A DNA stretch of 64,000 bases from Thalassospira lucentensis (lineage in GTDB: Bacteria; Pseudomonadota; Alphaproteobacteria; Rhodospirillales; Thalassospiraceae). The stretch is from the NCBI RefSeq assembly GCF_032921865.1, contig NZ_CP136684.1, forward strand, positions 1,036,501-1,100,500. Reading direction: 5' to 3'. Within the stretch, counting starts at the first letter, position 1. Every line of letters begins with the position of its first letter. Position numbers and translations under genes: made by a program. The notes beneath the pieces are model-generated. The model was not told the origin of the DNA. It ran no database searches and was given only the letters and a program-made list of their open reading frames with translations. Below are positions 17,101 to 25,595 of the stretch, piece after piece.

Positions 17101-18696
17101 ATGATGCAGACCGCGATACCGATCCGACAGGATCGCAAGCGGGGTGTCATCCCCCATCGAGCCAATGGCTTCCTTTCCGTCCTCACCCATCGGGTGCAGG
17201 ATCAGTTCAAGGTCTTCATGCGTAAGACCCATCGCCTTCTGCAGACGCAGAAGTGCTTCCTTGCCAAGGCGTGCCGGTTCGGTATGTTCCGGCGAAATCA
17301 GGTCATCAAGCACCTTGGTGCGGCCAACCCATTTCGACCAGTCACGACGGTTCGCCAGCTTATCCTTAAGCTCGCTGTCATGGTACAGCTTGCCTTCTTC
17401 AAGATTGATGGCAATCATCTGCCCCGGGCCAAGCCGACCTTTTTCAAGGCAGCTTTCCTCGTCGATATGCACCATGCCTGCTTCGGAACCGGCAATCAGA
17501 AGGCCGTTACCCGTGACGGCATAACGCAACGGACGAAGACCGTTACGGTCCGTACCGCCCATCAGCCACTTGCCACCATAGGCTGCCAGTGCCGCCGGGC
17601 CGTCCCACGGTTCCATCACCGCATTGCAATAGGCATAAAGGTTTTTATAGCTGTCCGGCGTTGATGCCTTTTTCGACCATGCTTCGGGCACCATCATGGT
17701 TTTCACCATCGGCAGGTCACGACCGGCACGCACCATCAGTTCGAACACGGCATCAAGGGCGGCCGAGTCCGATGATCCCGGCTGAATGACAGGTTTCAGG
17801 TCTTCGATGGTGTCGGAAAATGCCTCGTGCGCCATGCGGGCTTCGTGGCTTTTCATCCAGTTGACGTTACCGCGCAGCGTGTTGATCTCGCCGTTATGGG
17901 CCAGAACGCGGAACGGCTGCGCCAACGGCCAGCTCGGGAAGGTGTTGGTCGAATAACGCTGGTGATAGACGCAGAAGTTCGAAACGAACCGCTCATCACG
18001 CAAATCCGGATAGAAGATGTCGACCTGCTCGGCAAGGAACATGCCCTTGTAGATGATCGAACGGCACGACATCGAACAGATATAGAAATCCTTGATCGCT
18101 TCTGACAGGACCGCTTTCTCTACGCGACGACGGATGGTGTAAAGGTCAACCTCGAACTGGTCTTCATCAACGTCATCACGCGCACCGATCAGAACCTGTT
18201 CGATTTCAGGCCGCGTCTGGTTGGCTTTTTCACCGATAACCGAAACATCAACCGGAACCTGACGCCAGCCAAGAATACCGTAACCCTGTTTCAGGATTTC
18301 GGTTTCAACGATGGCACGGCACCGTTCCTGTGCCGACATGTCGATACGCGGCAGGAATACCTGACCAACCGCAATCAGGCTTTCCGGGGCTTCCTGGTTG
18401 ATAACCTTCAGGTACGCCTTGAAGAAATCCTGCGGGATCTGCAGGTGAATGCCCGCTCCATCGCCGGTTTTACCGTCGGCATCAACCGCACCGCGGTGCC
18501 AGATGGCTTTCAGCGCCTCGATACCGGCTTCGACAACCTCGCGACGCGGCTTGCCATCAATCGCACCGACAAGACCCACGCCACAGTTGGCGTGTTCTTC
18601 GGCCGGGTCATACATGCCGTTCGCCGACAGATGTTCGGCATTCTTTTCAAAACGGGCGATCTCTTGCGCGCCACGGTCATGAATAATCTTGTTCAT
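14146..18696 (-). CDS. gltB: Glutamate synthase (NADPH) large subunit
   Basis: A protein of 1516 residues, normal for bacterial GltB. It converts glutamine and 2-oxoglutarate into two glutamates with electrons from the GltD subunit. The start at 18696 follows AGGAGAGAG; the frame continues upstream but that part overlaps gltD. A short propeptide of 37 residues precedes Cys38 (ANCGVGLVG), which becomes the N-terminal nucleophile of the amidotransferase domain. The central domain, FMN-binding synthase domain (ISGYDGGTGASP) and iron-sulfur cysteines (CIMVRQCHSNTCPVGVC) are present, followed by the beta-helix GXGXG domain. It is the second gene of gltD-gltB, 28 bases after gltD. Confidence 0.97.
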   Translation of the reverse strand: MNKIIHDRGAQEIARFEKNAEHLSANGMYDPAEEHANCGVGLVGAIDGKPRREVVEAGIEALKAIWHRGAVDADGKTGDGAGIHLQIPQDFFKAYLKVINQEAPESLIAVGQVFLPRIDMSAQERCRAIVETEILKQGYGILGWRQVPVDVSVIGEKANQTRPEIEQVLIGARDDVDEDQFEVDLYTIRRRVEKAVLSEAIKDFYICSMSCRSIIYKGMFLAEQVDIFYPDLRDERFVSNFCVYHQRYSTNTFPSWPLAQPFRVLAHNGEINTLRGNVNWMKSHEARMAHEAFSDTIEDLKPVIQPGSSDSAALDAVFELMVRAGRDLPMVKTMMVPEAWSKKASTPDSYKNLYAYCNAVMEPWDGPAALAAYGGKWLMGGTDRNGLRPLRYAVTGNGLLIAGSEAGMVHIDEESCLEKGRLGPGQMIAINLEEGKLYHDSELKDKLANRRDWSKWVGRTKVLDDLISPEHTEPARLGKEALLRLQKAMGLTHEDLELILHPMGEDGKEAIGSMGDDTPLAILSDRYRGLHHFFRQNFSQVTNPPIDSLREARVMSLKTRLGNLGNILDEDESQCDLLQLESPVLTNAEYDAMRGYMGETAVEIDTTFDINGGPSALRDAITRIQREAEEAVRGGALHIILTDEGITTERAAIPMVLATGGVHSYLVKTSLRTYISLNVRSAECMDVHYFAVLIGVGATTVNAYLAQEGLLDRYARGLFPNVGSTAEVMQRFKAAIDAGLLKIMSKMGISIISSYRGGYNFESIGLSRSLVAEFFPGMPSRISGIGLQGIQRRCIAQHKEAFNGNVVTLPVGGLYKYRRSGERHVWTGPLIHTLQSSVTTGSYNTFRKFSEGLRSREPLHLRDLLDFRSDRKPVRQEQVESITEIRKRFVTPGMSHGALSTEAHEALAIAMNRIGAKSNSGEGGESRERFRPRSNGDNARSSIKQVASGRFGVTAEYLNNCEEIQIKVAQGAKPGEGGQLPGFKVTVEIAQLRHATPGVTLISPPPHHDIYSIEDLAQLIYDLKQINPRCRVCVKLVSRSGVGTIAAGVAKAKADVILISGYDGGTGASPQTSIKYAGIPWEMGLSEVNQVLTLNNLRSKVKLRVDGGFKTGRDVVIGAMLGAEEFGIGTASLIALGCIMVRQCHSNTCPVGVCTQDPALRAKFVGTADKLVNLFTFMAEEVKDILAELGYDNLQEIIGRSDLLQQVHRGAKDLVDLDLNPLLAQADAGDHKRYCTTVGRNEVPDTLDAQMIKDARALLEDGEKMQLQYNIQNTQRAIGTRISSLITQKYGMTGLKPGHLHVRLRGSAGQSLGAFAVQGLKIEVQGDANDYVGKGLSGGTIVLRPRPSSPLKTNENTIIGNTILYGATAGKLFAAGQAGERFCVRNSGATVVVEGCGSNGCEYMTGGTAVILGSVGENFGAGMTGGMAFIYDVEGTFGDVVNDGSILYQRIETQHWDEVCRSLIEEHVAETDSGFARTILDNWDRERGNFWQIVPKEIVDKLENPIRSMSENQATA

Positions 18697-18724
18697 AACT
18701 CTCTCTCCTAATGCGGCAGCGGGC

Positions 18725-20155
18725 TTAAGCAGCAGCTTCTTTGCGCGCCAGCAAATATTCATCGATCCGGTCAGCCGCATCGCGACCGTCACGGATGGCC
18801 CAGACCACCAGCGACGCACCGCGCGCAATATCACCGGCGGCAAAAACGCCATCCAGATTGGTCATCATCGAGCGGAAATCGATTTTAACCGTGCCCCAGC
18901 GTGACACACCCAGTTCCGGTGCCTCGAACATGGTCGGCAGGTCTTCCGGCTCGAAACCAAGGGCTAGGATGACCATGTCGGCATCCATGGTGTAGTTCGA
19001 ACCTTCGATCAGTTCCGGGCTCTGGCGGCCACCGGCATCCGGGGCGCCAAGGCGCATCTTGACCGCGCGCACACCGGTCACCTTGTCGTCGCCAACAAAG
19101 GCTTCCGGGTTGGTCAGCCAGACAAATTCGACACCTTCTTCCTCGGCATTGGCCACTTCGCGCTGTGAACCCGGCATGTTGGCGCGGTCACGGCGATAAA
19201 GACATTTGACCGACTTCGCACCCTGACGGATTGCGGTACGGACACAGTCCATTGCCGTATCGCCGCCGCCAATAACGACAACGTTCTTGTCTTTGGCGTT
19301 CAGCGTGCCGTCGTCATAGGCCGCAACCGTATCGCCAAGACCGATGCGGTTCGATGTGGTCAGATACTCAAGAGCTGGATAGATATTGCCAAGGCCGACA
19401 CCCGGCAGCTTCAGATCGCGGGATTTGTAAACGCCCGTTGCGATCAGAACGCTGTCATGTTTGCGGCGCAGTTCATCAAGCGTCGCGTCACGGCCGACCT
19501 CGAATTCGGTGTGCATGACGACACCGCCTTCTTCAAGCAGCTTCACCCGGCGTTCAACGATATGTTTTTCAAGCTTGAAGCCCGGAATCCCGTAAACCAG
19601 CAACCCGCCCATGCGGTCATAGCGGTCATAGATATGGACTTCATATCCTTTAAGGCGCAGCTGTTCGGCCGCTGCCATGCCTGCGGGACCACCACCGATG
19701 ATCCCGACCGACATACCGTTTTCCTGCGTCGGCTTGGGCGCCTTGACCCAGCCATTCGCAAAGGCGGTATCGGTAATGTATTTCTCGACCGACCCAATCG
19801 TGACAGCGCCATGCGTTGACTGTTCGATCACGCAATTGCCTTCACACAGACGGTCCTGCGGGCAGATGCGACCGGTCACTTCCGGCATATTGTTGGTTGC
19901 CGCCGAAATGGCATAGGCTTCTTCCATGCGACCTTCGGTCGTCAGGCGCAGCCAGTCCGGAATGTTATTATACAAAGGACAATGGGCCTGACAGAACGGC
20001 ACACCACATTGCGAGCAGCGCGCAGACTGATCGGCCGCAGCTTCTGTCTCGAAACCTTCGTAAATTTCATTGAAGTCCGTGCGACGCTCGGATGCTTCTC
20101 TCTTGTGCGGATATTTTTGTTCAAGATGAACAAACTTCAGCATCTTTTCTGTCAT
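18725..20155 (-). CDS. gltD: Glutamate synthase small subunit
   Basis: A protein of 476 residues. It oxidises NADPH at FAD and passes electrons through iron-sulfur clusters to GltB. The N-terminal cluster-binding region shows CSQCGVPFCQAHCPLYN and ICPQDRLCEGNC. The FAD Rossmann motif is VGIIGGGPAGMAAAEQL and the NADPH motif VVVIGGGDTAMDC; FAAGDIARG lies near the C-terminus. First gene of the gltD-gltB operon, the reverse of the E. coli gltBD order. Regulation probably acts in the 20156-20420 region, which holds two inverted repeats. Confidence 0.97.
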   Translation of the reverse strand: MTEKMLKFVHLEQKYPHKREASERRTDFNEIYEGFETEAAADQSARCSQCGVPFCQAHCPLYNNIPDWLRLTTEGRMEEAYAISAATNNMPEVTGRICPQDRLCEGNCVIEQSTHGAVTIGSVEKYITDTAFANGWVKAPKPTQENGMSVGIIGGGPAGMAAAEQLRLKGYEVHIYDRYDRMGGLLVYGIPGFKLEKHIVERRVKLLEEGGVVMHTEFEVGRDATLDELRRKHDSVLIATGVYKSRDLKLPGVGLGNIYPALEYLTTSNRIGLGDTVAAYDDGTLNAKDKNVVVIGGGDTAMDCVRTAIRQGAKSVKCLYRRDRANMPGSQREVANAEEEGVEFVWLTNPEAFVGDDKVTGVRAVKMRLGAPDAGGRQSPELIEGSNYTMDADMVILALGFEPEDLPTMFEAPELGVSRWGTVKIDFRSMMTNLDGVFAAGDIARGASLVVWAIRDGRDAADRIDEYLLARKEAAA

Positions 20156-20241
20156 AGCAGCCCTCTAAAAGGGTTTTATGTTGCGGGTTGGCTTTTGTAT
20201 ACGCGCCGGTTTTGCAAGAATCCAGCACAAAATGCATGATA

Positions 20242-20258
20242 GGTCAATATTACTGACC
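20242..20258. promoter_or_regulatory. Inverted repeat upstream of gltD
   Basis: GGTCA-ATATTAC-TGACC, two 5-base arms with a 7-base spacer, about 90 bases upstream of the gltD start. It could be an operator or part of the gltD promoter. The arms are short, so chance occurrence is possible. Confidence 0.3.
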
Positions 20259-20326
20259 ATTATATCCCCAAATAAAATCAGGATATCGGGAATTTCGGGT
20301 TTTAAAGCGCTGAAAGAAAGTTTCAT

Positions 20327-20345
20327 TAGTACCATTTTGGTACTA
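20327..20345. promoter_or_regulatory. Inverted repeat between gltD and uppP
   Basis: TAGTACCA-TTT-TGGTACTA is a perfect 8-base inverted repeat in AT-rich DNA, 170 bases from the gltD start and about 75-95 bases from the uppP start. It has the form of an operator for a dimeric regulator. No U tract follows, so it is not a terminator. Confidence 0.45.
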
Positions 20346-20420
20346 TTAATGCATTTCGCCTGTTCGCGCTAAGCTGCTATAAGCGGGGAGTTTTTGCCGA
20401 TAACAGCGATCGAGGCCGGG

Positions 20421-21251
20421 GTGACGTTACAACATATAATTCTTCTGGCAGTCATCCAGGGGATCACGGAATTCCTCCCCATCAGTTCATCAGGTCACCT
20501 GATCCTGACCCCCGCCCTGACTGGTGCTGCAGATCAGGGTTTGTTGGTAGATGTTGCCGTTCATGTCGGCACACTGGCCGCTGTAATGATCTATTTCTGG
20601 CGCGATGTTTTCGCGATGATCGGCGGATTCTTCGTGCTTTTGTCCGGCCGGATCAACCCCGGTGCCCGACTCGCGCTGCACATCATTTTCGCCACCATCC
20701 CGGTGGTCGCGGTCGGCTTCTATTTCAAAGTCTCGGGCATCGAGGAACAACTGCGCTCGGTCGAAATCATTGCCTGGACCACGCTTGTCTTTGGCATTGT
20801 CCTTTGGATTGCCGACAAGATCGGCATGACGATCAACCGGCTTGAACATATGCGCTGGGGCGGGGCGCTTTTCATCGGCCTAGCACAGGTCATTGCCCTT
20901 GTTCCCGGCACCAGCCGTTCGGGTATCACCATGACGGCGGCACGCCTGATGGGCTATGAACGTGCTGATGCTGCACAGTTTTCGATGCTGCTGTCGATCC
21001 CGGTCATTCTGGGCGCTGGCCTTCTGGCCGGTATCGATCTGCAACAATCGGGTGACATGGCCCTGACCATGGATGTTCTGCTGGCTGCCGCCCTCTCCTT
21101 CATCACCGCCCTGATCGCCATCGCCATGCTCATGAGCTGGCTTAAACGGTCAACCTTCACGCCGTTCGCCATCTACCGCATTCTTCTGGGCGCCGGCTTG
21201 CTGGTGTGGATTTATGGCTATGGCGGCGGTCCGATCCCGTTCCTCGGGTAA
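20421..21251 (+). CDS. uppP: Undecaprenyl-diphosphatase UppP
   Basis: An integral membrane protein of 276 residues that removes a phosphate from undecaprenyl diphosphate to recycle the lipid carrier for peptidoglycan and other polymers; over-production gives bacitracin resistance in related bacteria. The signature GITEFLPISSSGHL and the second motif PGTSRSGITM are intact; about eight hydrophobic segments are visible. The GTG start gives MTLQHIILLAVIQG, which aligns with the family's usual N-terminus; an in-frame TTG at 20394 would add nine residues. Confidence 0.95.
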   Translation: MTLQHIILLAVIQGITEFLPISSSGHLILTPALTGAADQGLLVDVAVHVGTLAAVMIYFWRDVFAMIGGFFVLLSGRINPGARLALHIIFATIPVVAVGFYFKVSGIEEQLRSVEIIAWTTLVFGIVLWIADKIGMTINRLEHMRWGGALFIGLAQVIALVPGTSRSGITMTAARLMGYERADAAQFSMLLSIPVILGAGLLAGIDLQQSGDMALTMDVLLAAALSFITALIAIAMLMSWLKRSTFTPFAIYRILLGAGLLVWIYGYGGGPIPFLG

Positions 21252-21313
21252 TCCTGCCGTCACAATAGCCTGCAATTGAGCAACTGACCAACCGAATGGC
21301 CAAGTGATCGACC

Positions 21314-21862
21314 ATGCCTGCCCGAATGTTTCTTCGCCCGATTGATCCTGTTGCTGACGGTGCGGCTCTCCACGCCATTTTTGGTGATCCGGAATGCTGC
21401 ACATGGCTTCCCGAACCGGCCTTTGCATCGGTCGTGGATACCATCGCAAAGCTCAAACACTGGAGCAACGGCTTTGAAAAGACGTCATGGGCGGTTGCCG
21501 CGTCGCCGGATGGCCCGGCCCTTGGCCGCATCGCCCTATATAACACCGGCGATGATCCCGACGTGTGGGAAGCCGCCTGTATGATTTCCCCTGCGGCACG
21601 CGGGCAAAACCTCGCTGCTCGGGCATTGTCCCATGCCATTGGGTATCTTTTTGAAACCACGACCGCGCGCCGCATCTTTGCTGATATCGATCCGGACAAT
21701 ATTGCGTCGATCCGGGTATTCGAAAAACTGGGCTTTACCCGCGAAGGTCAGCTTCGCGGGACCTGGAACACGCATATCGGCATTCGTGATTCGGTGATCT
21801 ACGGGTTGATGAAAACAGACCCACACCCCGATATTGGCCCGGCCCCCGTCGTGATGATATGA
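21314..21862 (+). CDS. GNAT-family N-acetyltransferase
   Basis: A protein of 182 residues resembling the RimJ/RimL branch of GNAT enzymes: FLRPIDPVADGAAL at the start, ISPAARGQNLAARAL as the acetyl-CoA pyrophosphate loop (R/Q-x-x-G/A type), and NIASIRVFEKLGFTREG as the typical C-terminal motif. It would transfer acetyl from acetyl-CoA to a protein N-terminus, an antibiotic or a small amine; the substrate is unknown. It follows uppP by 62 bases and may be co-transcribed. Confidence 0.85.
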   Translation: MPARMFLRPIDPVADGAALHAIFGDPECCTWLPEPAFASVVDTIAKLKHWSNGFEKTSWAVAASPDGPALGRIALYNTGDDPDVWEAACMISPAARGQNLAARALSHAIGYLFETTTARRIFADIDPDNIASIRVFEKLGFTREGQLRGTWNTHIGIRDSVIYGLMKTDPHPDIGPAPVVMI

Positions 21863-21891
21863 ATCCGGTCCGACAACACGACCGGAAGGCA

Positions 21892-22167
21892 TTAATCCTG
21901 CCAGATCGGCCCACCCGAAAGGACGATTTGCGCACGCGCCGGATCTCCCGGCGCATAACCGCTATCGTCGACAAAACGCATCAGGAACGGTTCGTGCGAC
22001 ATTAAAAAGTCAATCGCACCCAATTGGACTTCATTACTGGTGATCCCGGCTTTCAGGTCATCAAGCCCCATACCGGTCTGGGCAAAAAGCCCTTCAAGCA
22101 ACTCGTCATCGCCCGCAATATGGGCAATTGCCCGAATGGCCAGAGTTTCAGCCGCTTCCTTGTTCAT
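21892..22167 (-). CDS. DUF3572-family small protein
   Basis: A protein of 91 residues from the ATG at 22167, which follows GGGGGG; the frame is open further upstream, but that part overlaps the next gene. The sequence AIRAIAHIAGDDELLEGLFAQ, GMGLDDLKAGI and LGAIDFLMSHEPFLMRF resembles DUF3572, a small helical family found mostly in alphaproteobacteria with no known function. It lies just downstream of the membrane protein gene at 22214 in the same direction, probably the same transcript. Confidence 0.75.
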   Translation of the reverse strand: MNKEAAETLAIRAIAHIAGDDELLEGLFAQTGMGLDDLKAGITSNEVQLGAIDFLMSHEPFLMRFVDDSGYAPGDPARAQIVLSGGPIWQD

Positions 22168-22213
22168 CGTCCCCCCATCCTTTACCGCTACACCTCGCCG
22201 TTTGCCGACGAGG

Positions 22214-22606
22214 CTAGCTGAACCACTTTGCCTTGGCCAGGGCACGCCAGACAACCAGCCCGGCAATCACGACCAGAATGCCGCCGATCATGCCGAAATT
22301 CTGCCCCAGTAACACGACGAGTCCCCAGAATCCGATGGTGCCAAACCCGACCGCAAGGGCCAGAAATGCCGATTTCGTAAGACTGTCCTGATTCTTCTGG
22401 GCGGCTTCGGCACGTTTGAGCTCGTCAACAATCTCGTACCAGGCGATCTGCTGCCAACGTGAATATTTAAGCCCCTTGCGCGGACCCTTGCGCAGGAACT
22501 CGTCAAGCTGCTTGACGATATTGGCCGCACGTTCCTCGGGCACGACATATTTGCCGAACCGCTCTTTCTTGCGCGGGCCTTCGTCTTCACTATCGATATC
22601 GTTCAC
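22214..22606 (-). CDS. Small membrane protein of unknown function
   Basis: A protein of 130 residues starting at GTG, with GGAG seven bases upstream. The first 75 residues are charged and helical (PEERAANIVKQLDEFLRKG); the rest holds two predicted membrane helices (FLALAVGFGTIGFWGLVVLL and FGMIGGILVVIAGLVVW). The N-terminal part would face the cytoplasm. No family recognised. Confidence 0.7.
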   Translation of the reverse strand: MNDIDSEDEGPRKKERFGKYVVPEERAANIVKQLDEFLRKGPRKGLKYSRWQQIAWYEIVDELKRAEAAQKNQDSLTKSAFLALAVGFGTIGFWGLVVLLGQNFGMIGGILVVIAGLVVWRALAKAKWFS

Positions 22607-23047
22607 CCAACCACTCCGAAAGCTGCCCGTTTTCGGGCCATGCCATTGGTCATAAGCGTTTCTGATTTATATCCGGTAAATCCGGCAACGCTGTGAGAAC
22701 CATCACGCAGCACTTTCTGTCCCGCAAAAGATTGCAGGAAACAGATAATCTCAGACGCCAAAAGAAAGAGTGGAAGTGTTCTGGTACGTTAAAACGCGCG
22801 CCTTCCCAGACCGCATCTGCGGTCCGAGACGCGCATCGTTATCTGCCTCAGGCAACAACCAGTGCACTGACAGCAATCACGCCGAATACAAAAAGATGGA
22901 TCATCATTTGCTCCTGTCGCAAGGGGACATCGGTCCCGGTCAAACGCACTCACTTTGCGTTTGTTCCTGATAACTAGCTTGCAAAGCAGGTTATTTGATG
23001 GCGCATGTCCCCCGGACGAACGGGGCAATCTTACAATCAGATGTAAA
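22607..23047. other. Intergenic region with hairpins and a tiny ORF
   Basis: This 441-base region lies downstream of tRNA-Leu on the minus strand. It holds a hairpin CCCCG-GACGAA-CGGGG at 23010-23025 just after the tRNA, a candidate 19-codon gene (listed separately) and a second hairpin GACCGC-ATCT-GCGGTC near 22808-22823. I see no larger gene. Confidence 0.45.
22848..22907 (-). CDS. Candidate 19-residue membrane peptide
   Basis: A minus-strand frame beginning with two ATG codons encodes MMIHLFVFGVIAVSALVVA and then TGA. AGGAG lies five bases before the first ATG. The peptide is almost wholly hydrophobic and long enough for one membrane span. It sits about 140 bases downstream of tRNA-Leu and is followed by a GC-rich hairpin. 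With so few codons the call rests on the ribosome binding site and hydrophobicity alone. Confidence 0.4.
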   Translation of the reverse strand: MMIHLFVFGVIAVSALVVA

Positions 23048-23136
23048 TGGTGCGGGCGGCCGGACTTGAACCGGCAAGGTCTTTAAGGACCGGCGGATTT
23101 TAAGTCCGCTGCGTATACCAATTTCGCCACGCCCGC
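23048..23136 (-). tRNA. tRNA-Leu (anticodon TAA)
   Basis: The minus strand folds as a class II tRNA: acceptor GCGGGCG pairs with CGCCCGC, the anticodon stem and loop read CGGAC-TTAAAAT-CCG with anticodon TAA, there is a long variable arm (GGTCCTTAAAGACC), the T arm contains GGTTCAAGTCC, and CCA is encoded at the 3' end. It reads UUA and UUG leucine codons. Confidence 0.95.
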
Positions 23137-23370
23137 AAAGCGCTCACAAGGTTGGAGTTCCAACCGGCAGAACAGGGTTCTAGCGCGGCTTTAAAAACGG
23201 CGCAATACCGGAATGCCCGATTTTGCCAATCCCGGAAAGCCCGACATGGGTGGTACCTGCATAATAGCGAATGCGGCATTGCGACATAATTGCCTGTCTT
23301 TCACCACATTACCCCCATTTTTCCCCGGCAAGGTTGCAACGATCCCAAAGGAATCCAACAGGCGATCCGG

Positions 23371-24774
23371 TTGACCGTGAAGAGGCACAGGTACATTTCA
23401 CTGGCTATTTCAGCATGTCTGGCGCTTGCCATGCTTGGCCTGTTGTTGCGCCACGAAATCATTCCCCATGCCAACGCCGAAGATGACGGCCCCAGCCGTC
23501 TTGACGCTCCGATCCTGCGAAGTGAGACAATCAACCGGTCGGCCAACCAGCAACGCCACCTCAATCGCCTCTATGACAAGATGGAAAAAGATCTCGTCGG
23601 AAGCACAATCGGGCCTCTTTTTCTCGATAATTCGATTCCTGCCCCGGCCCAGCCGCCAAATGCACTTGCGCTTGGTACCGGTGATGCAACAACCATCGAA
23701 ACATTTGGCGGTCGGTCCGCTTTGGCATCAATTGCCAAGAAACTTGATTTCGATACGGCGAATGGCACCTTCCCCAATCAGGCACGCCGCCGGGCCACGC
23801 CCATCAACATGTGGGTCCATGGCAGCCAGACGAATATCGAGAATCGCATTGCCGATACCGGTTACAACCCGAACCTCAGCGGCGATGTCATCTCGATTGA
23901 TACCGGGGTCGATTATCAGGTCGATGACAGCCTGATTATCGGACTTGGTGTCGGTTGGGGCAGCACGCTGAGCGAAGCCGCTGCAAGGCAGGTTTTATAC
24001 CGGGAAAACAACGTTACATTTTCCCCCTATTTTGTATCGCGCATGACCGAATGGCTGAATATTCGCGGCAGCATCGGAATTGGCAGCAGCACCATCACCC
24101 AATCCGCACTAAATGGCGGTTCGGATGATCTCAGCTATGCCGAAAATCTTGATAGTTCTACATTGTCGAGCTCCATCGGCTTCGGCACCGAATATGATCT
24201 CGGCTTTCTACCCCTCACGCTCAGCCTTGACGGGGACATCATCACCGCCCGCGAGGAATTTGAAAGCGCACGCGCGGTCGACGGATCACTGGTACCGGCA
24301 CGCACGGCCTTGAACCAGATTTTCGATAGCACCGCCGAGGCACGCTATAACCTTGTTCTCGGCGATCATCGCCTTGTGCCCTTTGCTGGCCAGGATCAGG
24401 CCATCACCCTGATGAACCAGGGATATGGCCGCTCAACCAATCGCCGCTACTTCGCCGGCACCGAATATGCCTATGACCCATGGCAGATCGGGGCATCCGT
24501 CGAAGGCTTCCGCGAATTTTCACCAAATTCCGATGCGGTCGAGGGCATAAGGTCCGAACTCAGTCTGCGTTCGGAATTGCCCTATGGCTACGGGGTCCTG
24601 AGCCCCTACGTGACAAGTGAAAATACCAGCACCTATTCGCAAATGGGGGGCGGCATCACCCATAACTGGGGTGGCATTCCCGGTCAGATGAGCCTCGAGG
24701 TACAGCGAAAACTGACCTTCGAAACCGAACACAACAATCTTTCTGGCCTGATGACGATCCATTTCGATTTCTGA
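23371..24774 (+). CDS. Outer-membrane beta-barrel protein, autotransporter-like
   Basis: A protein of about 467 residues. A basic start and hydrophobic stretch (about residues 8-25) looks like a signal sequence. After about 150 residues of less ordered sequence, the rest shows alternating polar and hydrophobic residues with many Gly and aromatic residues (SIDTGVDYQVDDSLIIGLGVG, INIRGSIGIG), ending in Phe (MTIHFDF), the usual end of outer-membrane barrels. This resembles an autotransporter-type or porin-like barrel; there is no large passenger. The start is uncertain: TTG 23371 has AGG eight bases upstream, and GTG 23377 is also possible. Confidence 0.7.
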   Translation: MTVKRHRYISLAISACLALAMLGLLLRHEIIPHANAEDDGPSRLDAPILRSETINRSANQQRHLNRLYDKMEKDLVGSTIGPLFLDNSIPAPAQPPNALALGTGDATTIETFGGRSALASIAKKLDFDTANGTFPNQARRRATPINMWVHGSQTNIENRIADTGYNPNLSGDVISIDTGVDYQVDDSLIIGLGVGWGSTLSEAAARQVLYRENNVTFSPYFVSRMTEWLNIRGSIGIGSSTITQSALNGGSDDLSYAENLDSSTLSSSIGFGTEYDLGFLPLTLSLDGDIITAREEFESARAVDGSLVPARTALNQIFDSTAEARYNLVLGDHRLVPFAGQDQAITLMNQGYGRSTNRRYFAGTEYAYDPWQIGASVEGFREFSPNSDAVEGIRSELSLRSELPYGYGVLSPYVTSENTSTYSQMGGGITHNWGGIPGQMSLEVQRKLTFETEHNNLSGLMTIHFDF

Positions 24775-24876
24775 TGTTTTCCGCCCCTTGCTGATATCTT
24801 GTGGCTTGGCGTTACATCCCTGTCCGGTTAGGGTGCACAAAGAATTCGAAACCGCCAAGACCAGCAGGTTCGCGCC

Positions 24877-25566
24877 ATGACACAATCCGATCGCGATGCG
24901 CCCGATACGCCCGACGCGACAGATACACTGACCCCGCCGGTGTTTGATCGCAGCTTTCAAAAGCAGTTCATCAATCTGCTTTTGTGGCGTCGTGACGTGC
25001 GGCGTTTTCGCACCGACCCGATCCCCAGGGCCGATATTGATGACCTGATCAAGGAAGCCTGCCTTGCCCCGTCTGTCGGCAATTCTCAGCCATGGCGTTT
25101 TGTAAAGGTCAACGATCCCGACCGCCGCCAGGCCATCCGCGACAGTTTTGAACGCGCCAATCAGCAGGCGCTTAACGACTATCACGGCGAACGTGCCAGA
25201 CTTTATGCGTCCCTGAAATTGCAGGGTATGGATCAGGCCCCCGTGCAGCTCGCCGTTTTCGCCGACGAGGAAACCGAGGCTGGCATGGGATTGGGCCGCA
25301 AAACCATGCCAGAAATGCTCGATTATTCTGCCGTCGCCGCCGTACAGCTTTTGTGGCTGGCTGCACGCGTCAAGGGCATCGGGGTCGGCTGGGTCTCGAT
25401 CCTTGAACCCGAAACCGTTCTCAAAGCGCTTGAAGTACCGTCACATTGGCGACTGATTGCCTATCTGTGCATCGGCTATCCCGAAGAAGACCATGTCGTT
25501 CCCGAACTCGTCCGCGAGGGCTGGCAGGATCGCATCAATCCCGCTGACCTGACGCTTGAACGCTAA
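24877..25566 (+). CDS. bluB: 5,6-dimethylbenzimidazole synthase
   Basis: A protein of 229 residues in the nitroreductase fold. Features that single out BluB: WRRDVRRFRTDPIPRADIDD at about 45-64, ACLAPSVGNSQPWRF, and GRKTMPEMLDYSAVAAVQ followed by GIGVGWVSILEP. The enzyme uses O2 to fragment FMNH2 into dimethylbenzimidazole, the lower ligand of cobalamin. This implies the organism makes its own B12, which its mutase at 51897 needs. No cobalamin riboswitch is visible in the short upstream gap. The N-terminal 25 residues, rich in Asp, Thr and Pro, are an extension. Confidence 0.85.
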   Translation: MTQSDRDAPDTPDATDTLTPPVFDRSFQKQFINLLLWRRDVRRFRTDPIPRADIDDLIKEACLAPSVGNSQPWRFVKVNDPDRRQAIRDSFERANQQALNDYHGERARLYASLKLQGMDQAPVQLAVFADEETEAGMGLGRKTMPEMLDYSAVAAVQLLWLAARVKGIGVGWVSILEPETVLKALEVPSHWRLIAYLCIGYPEEDHVVPELVREGWQDRINPADLTLER

Positions 25567-25595
25567 CCCGAATCCGATCATCAAAGGAAATCCCG

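Noticed and set aside
18697..18852. N-terminal extension of gltB upstream of 18696
   Set aside because: It overlaps gltD, has no ribosome site, and would move the catalytic Cys far from the N-terminus; the start at 18696 has AGGAGAGAG.
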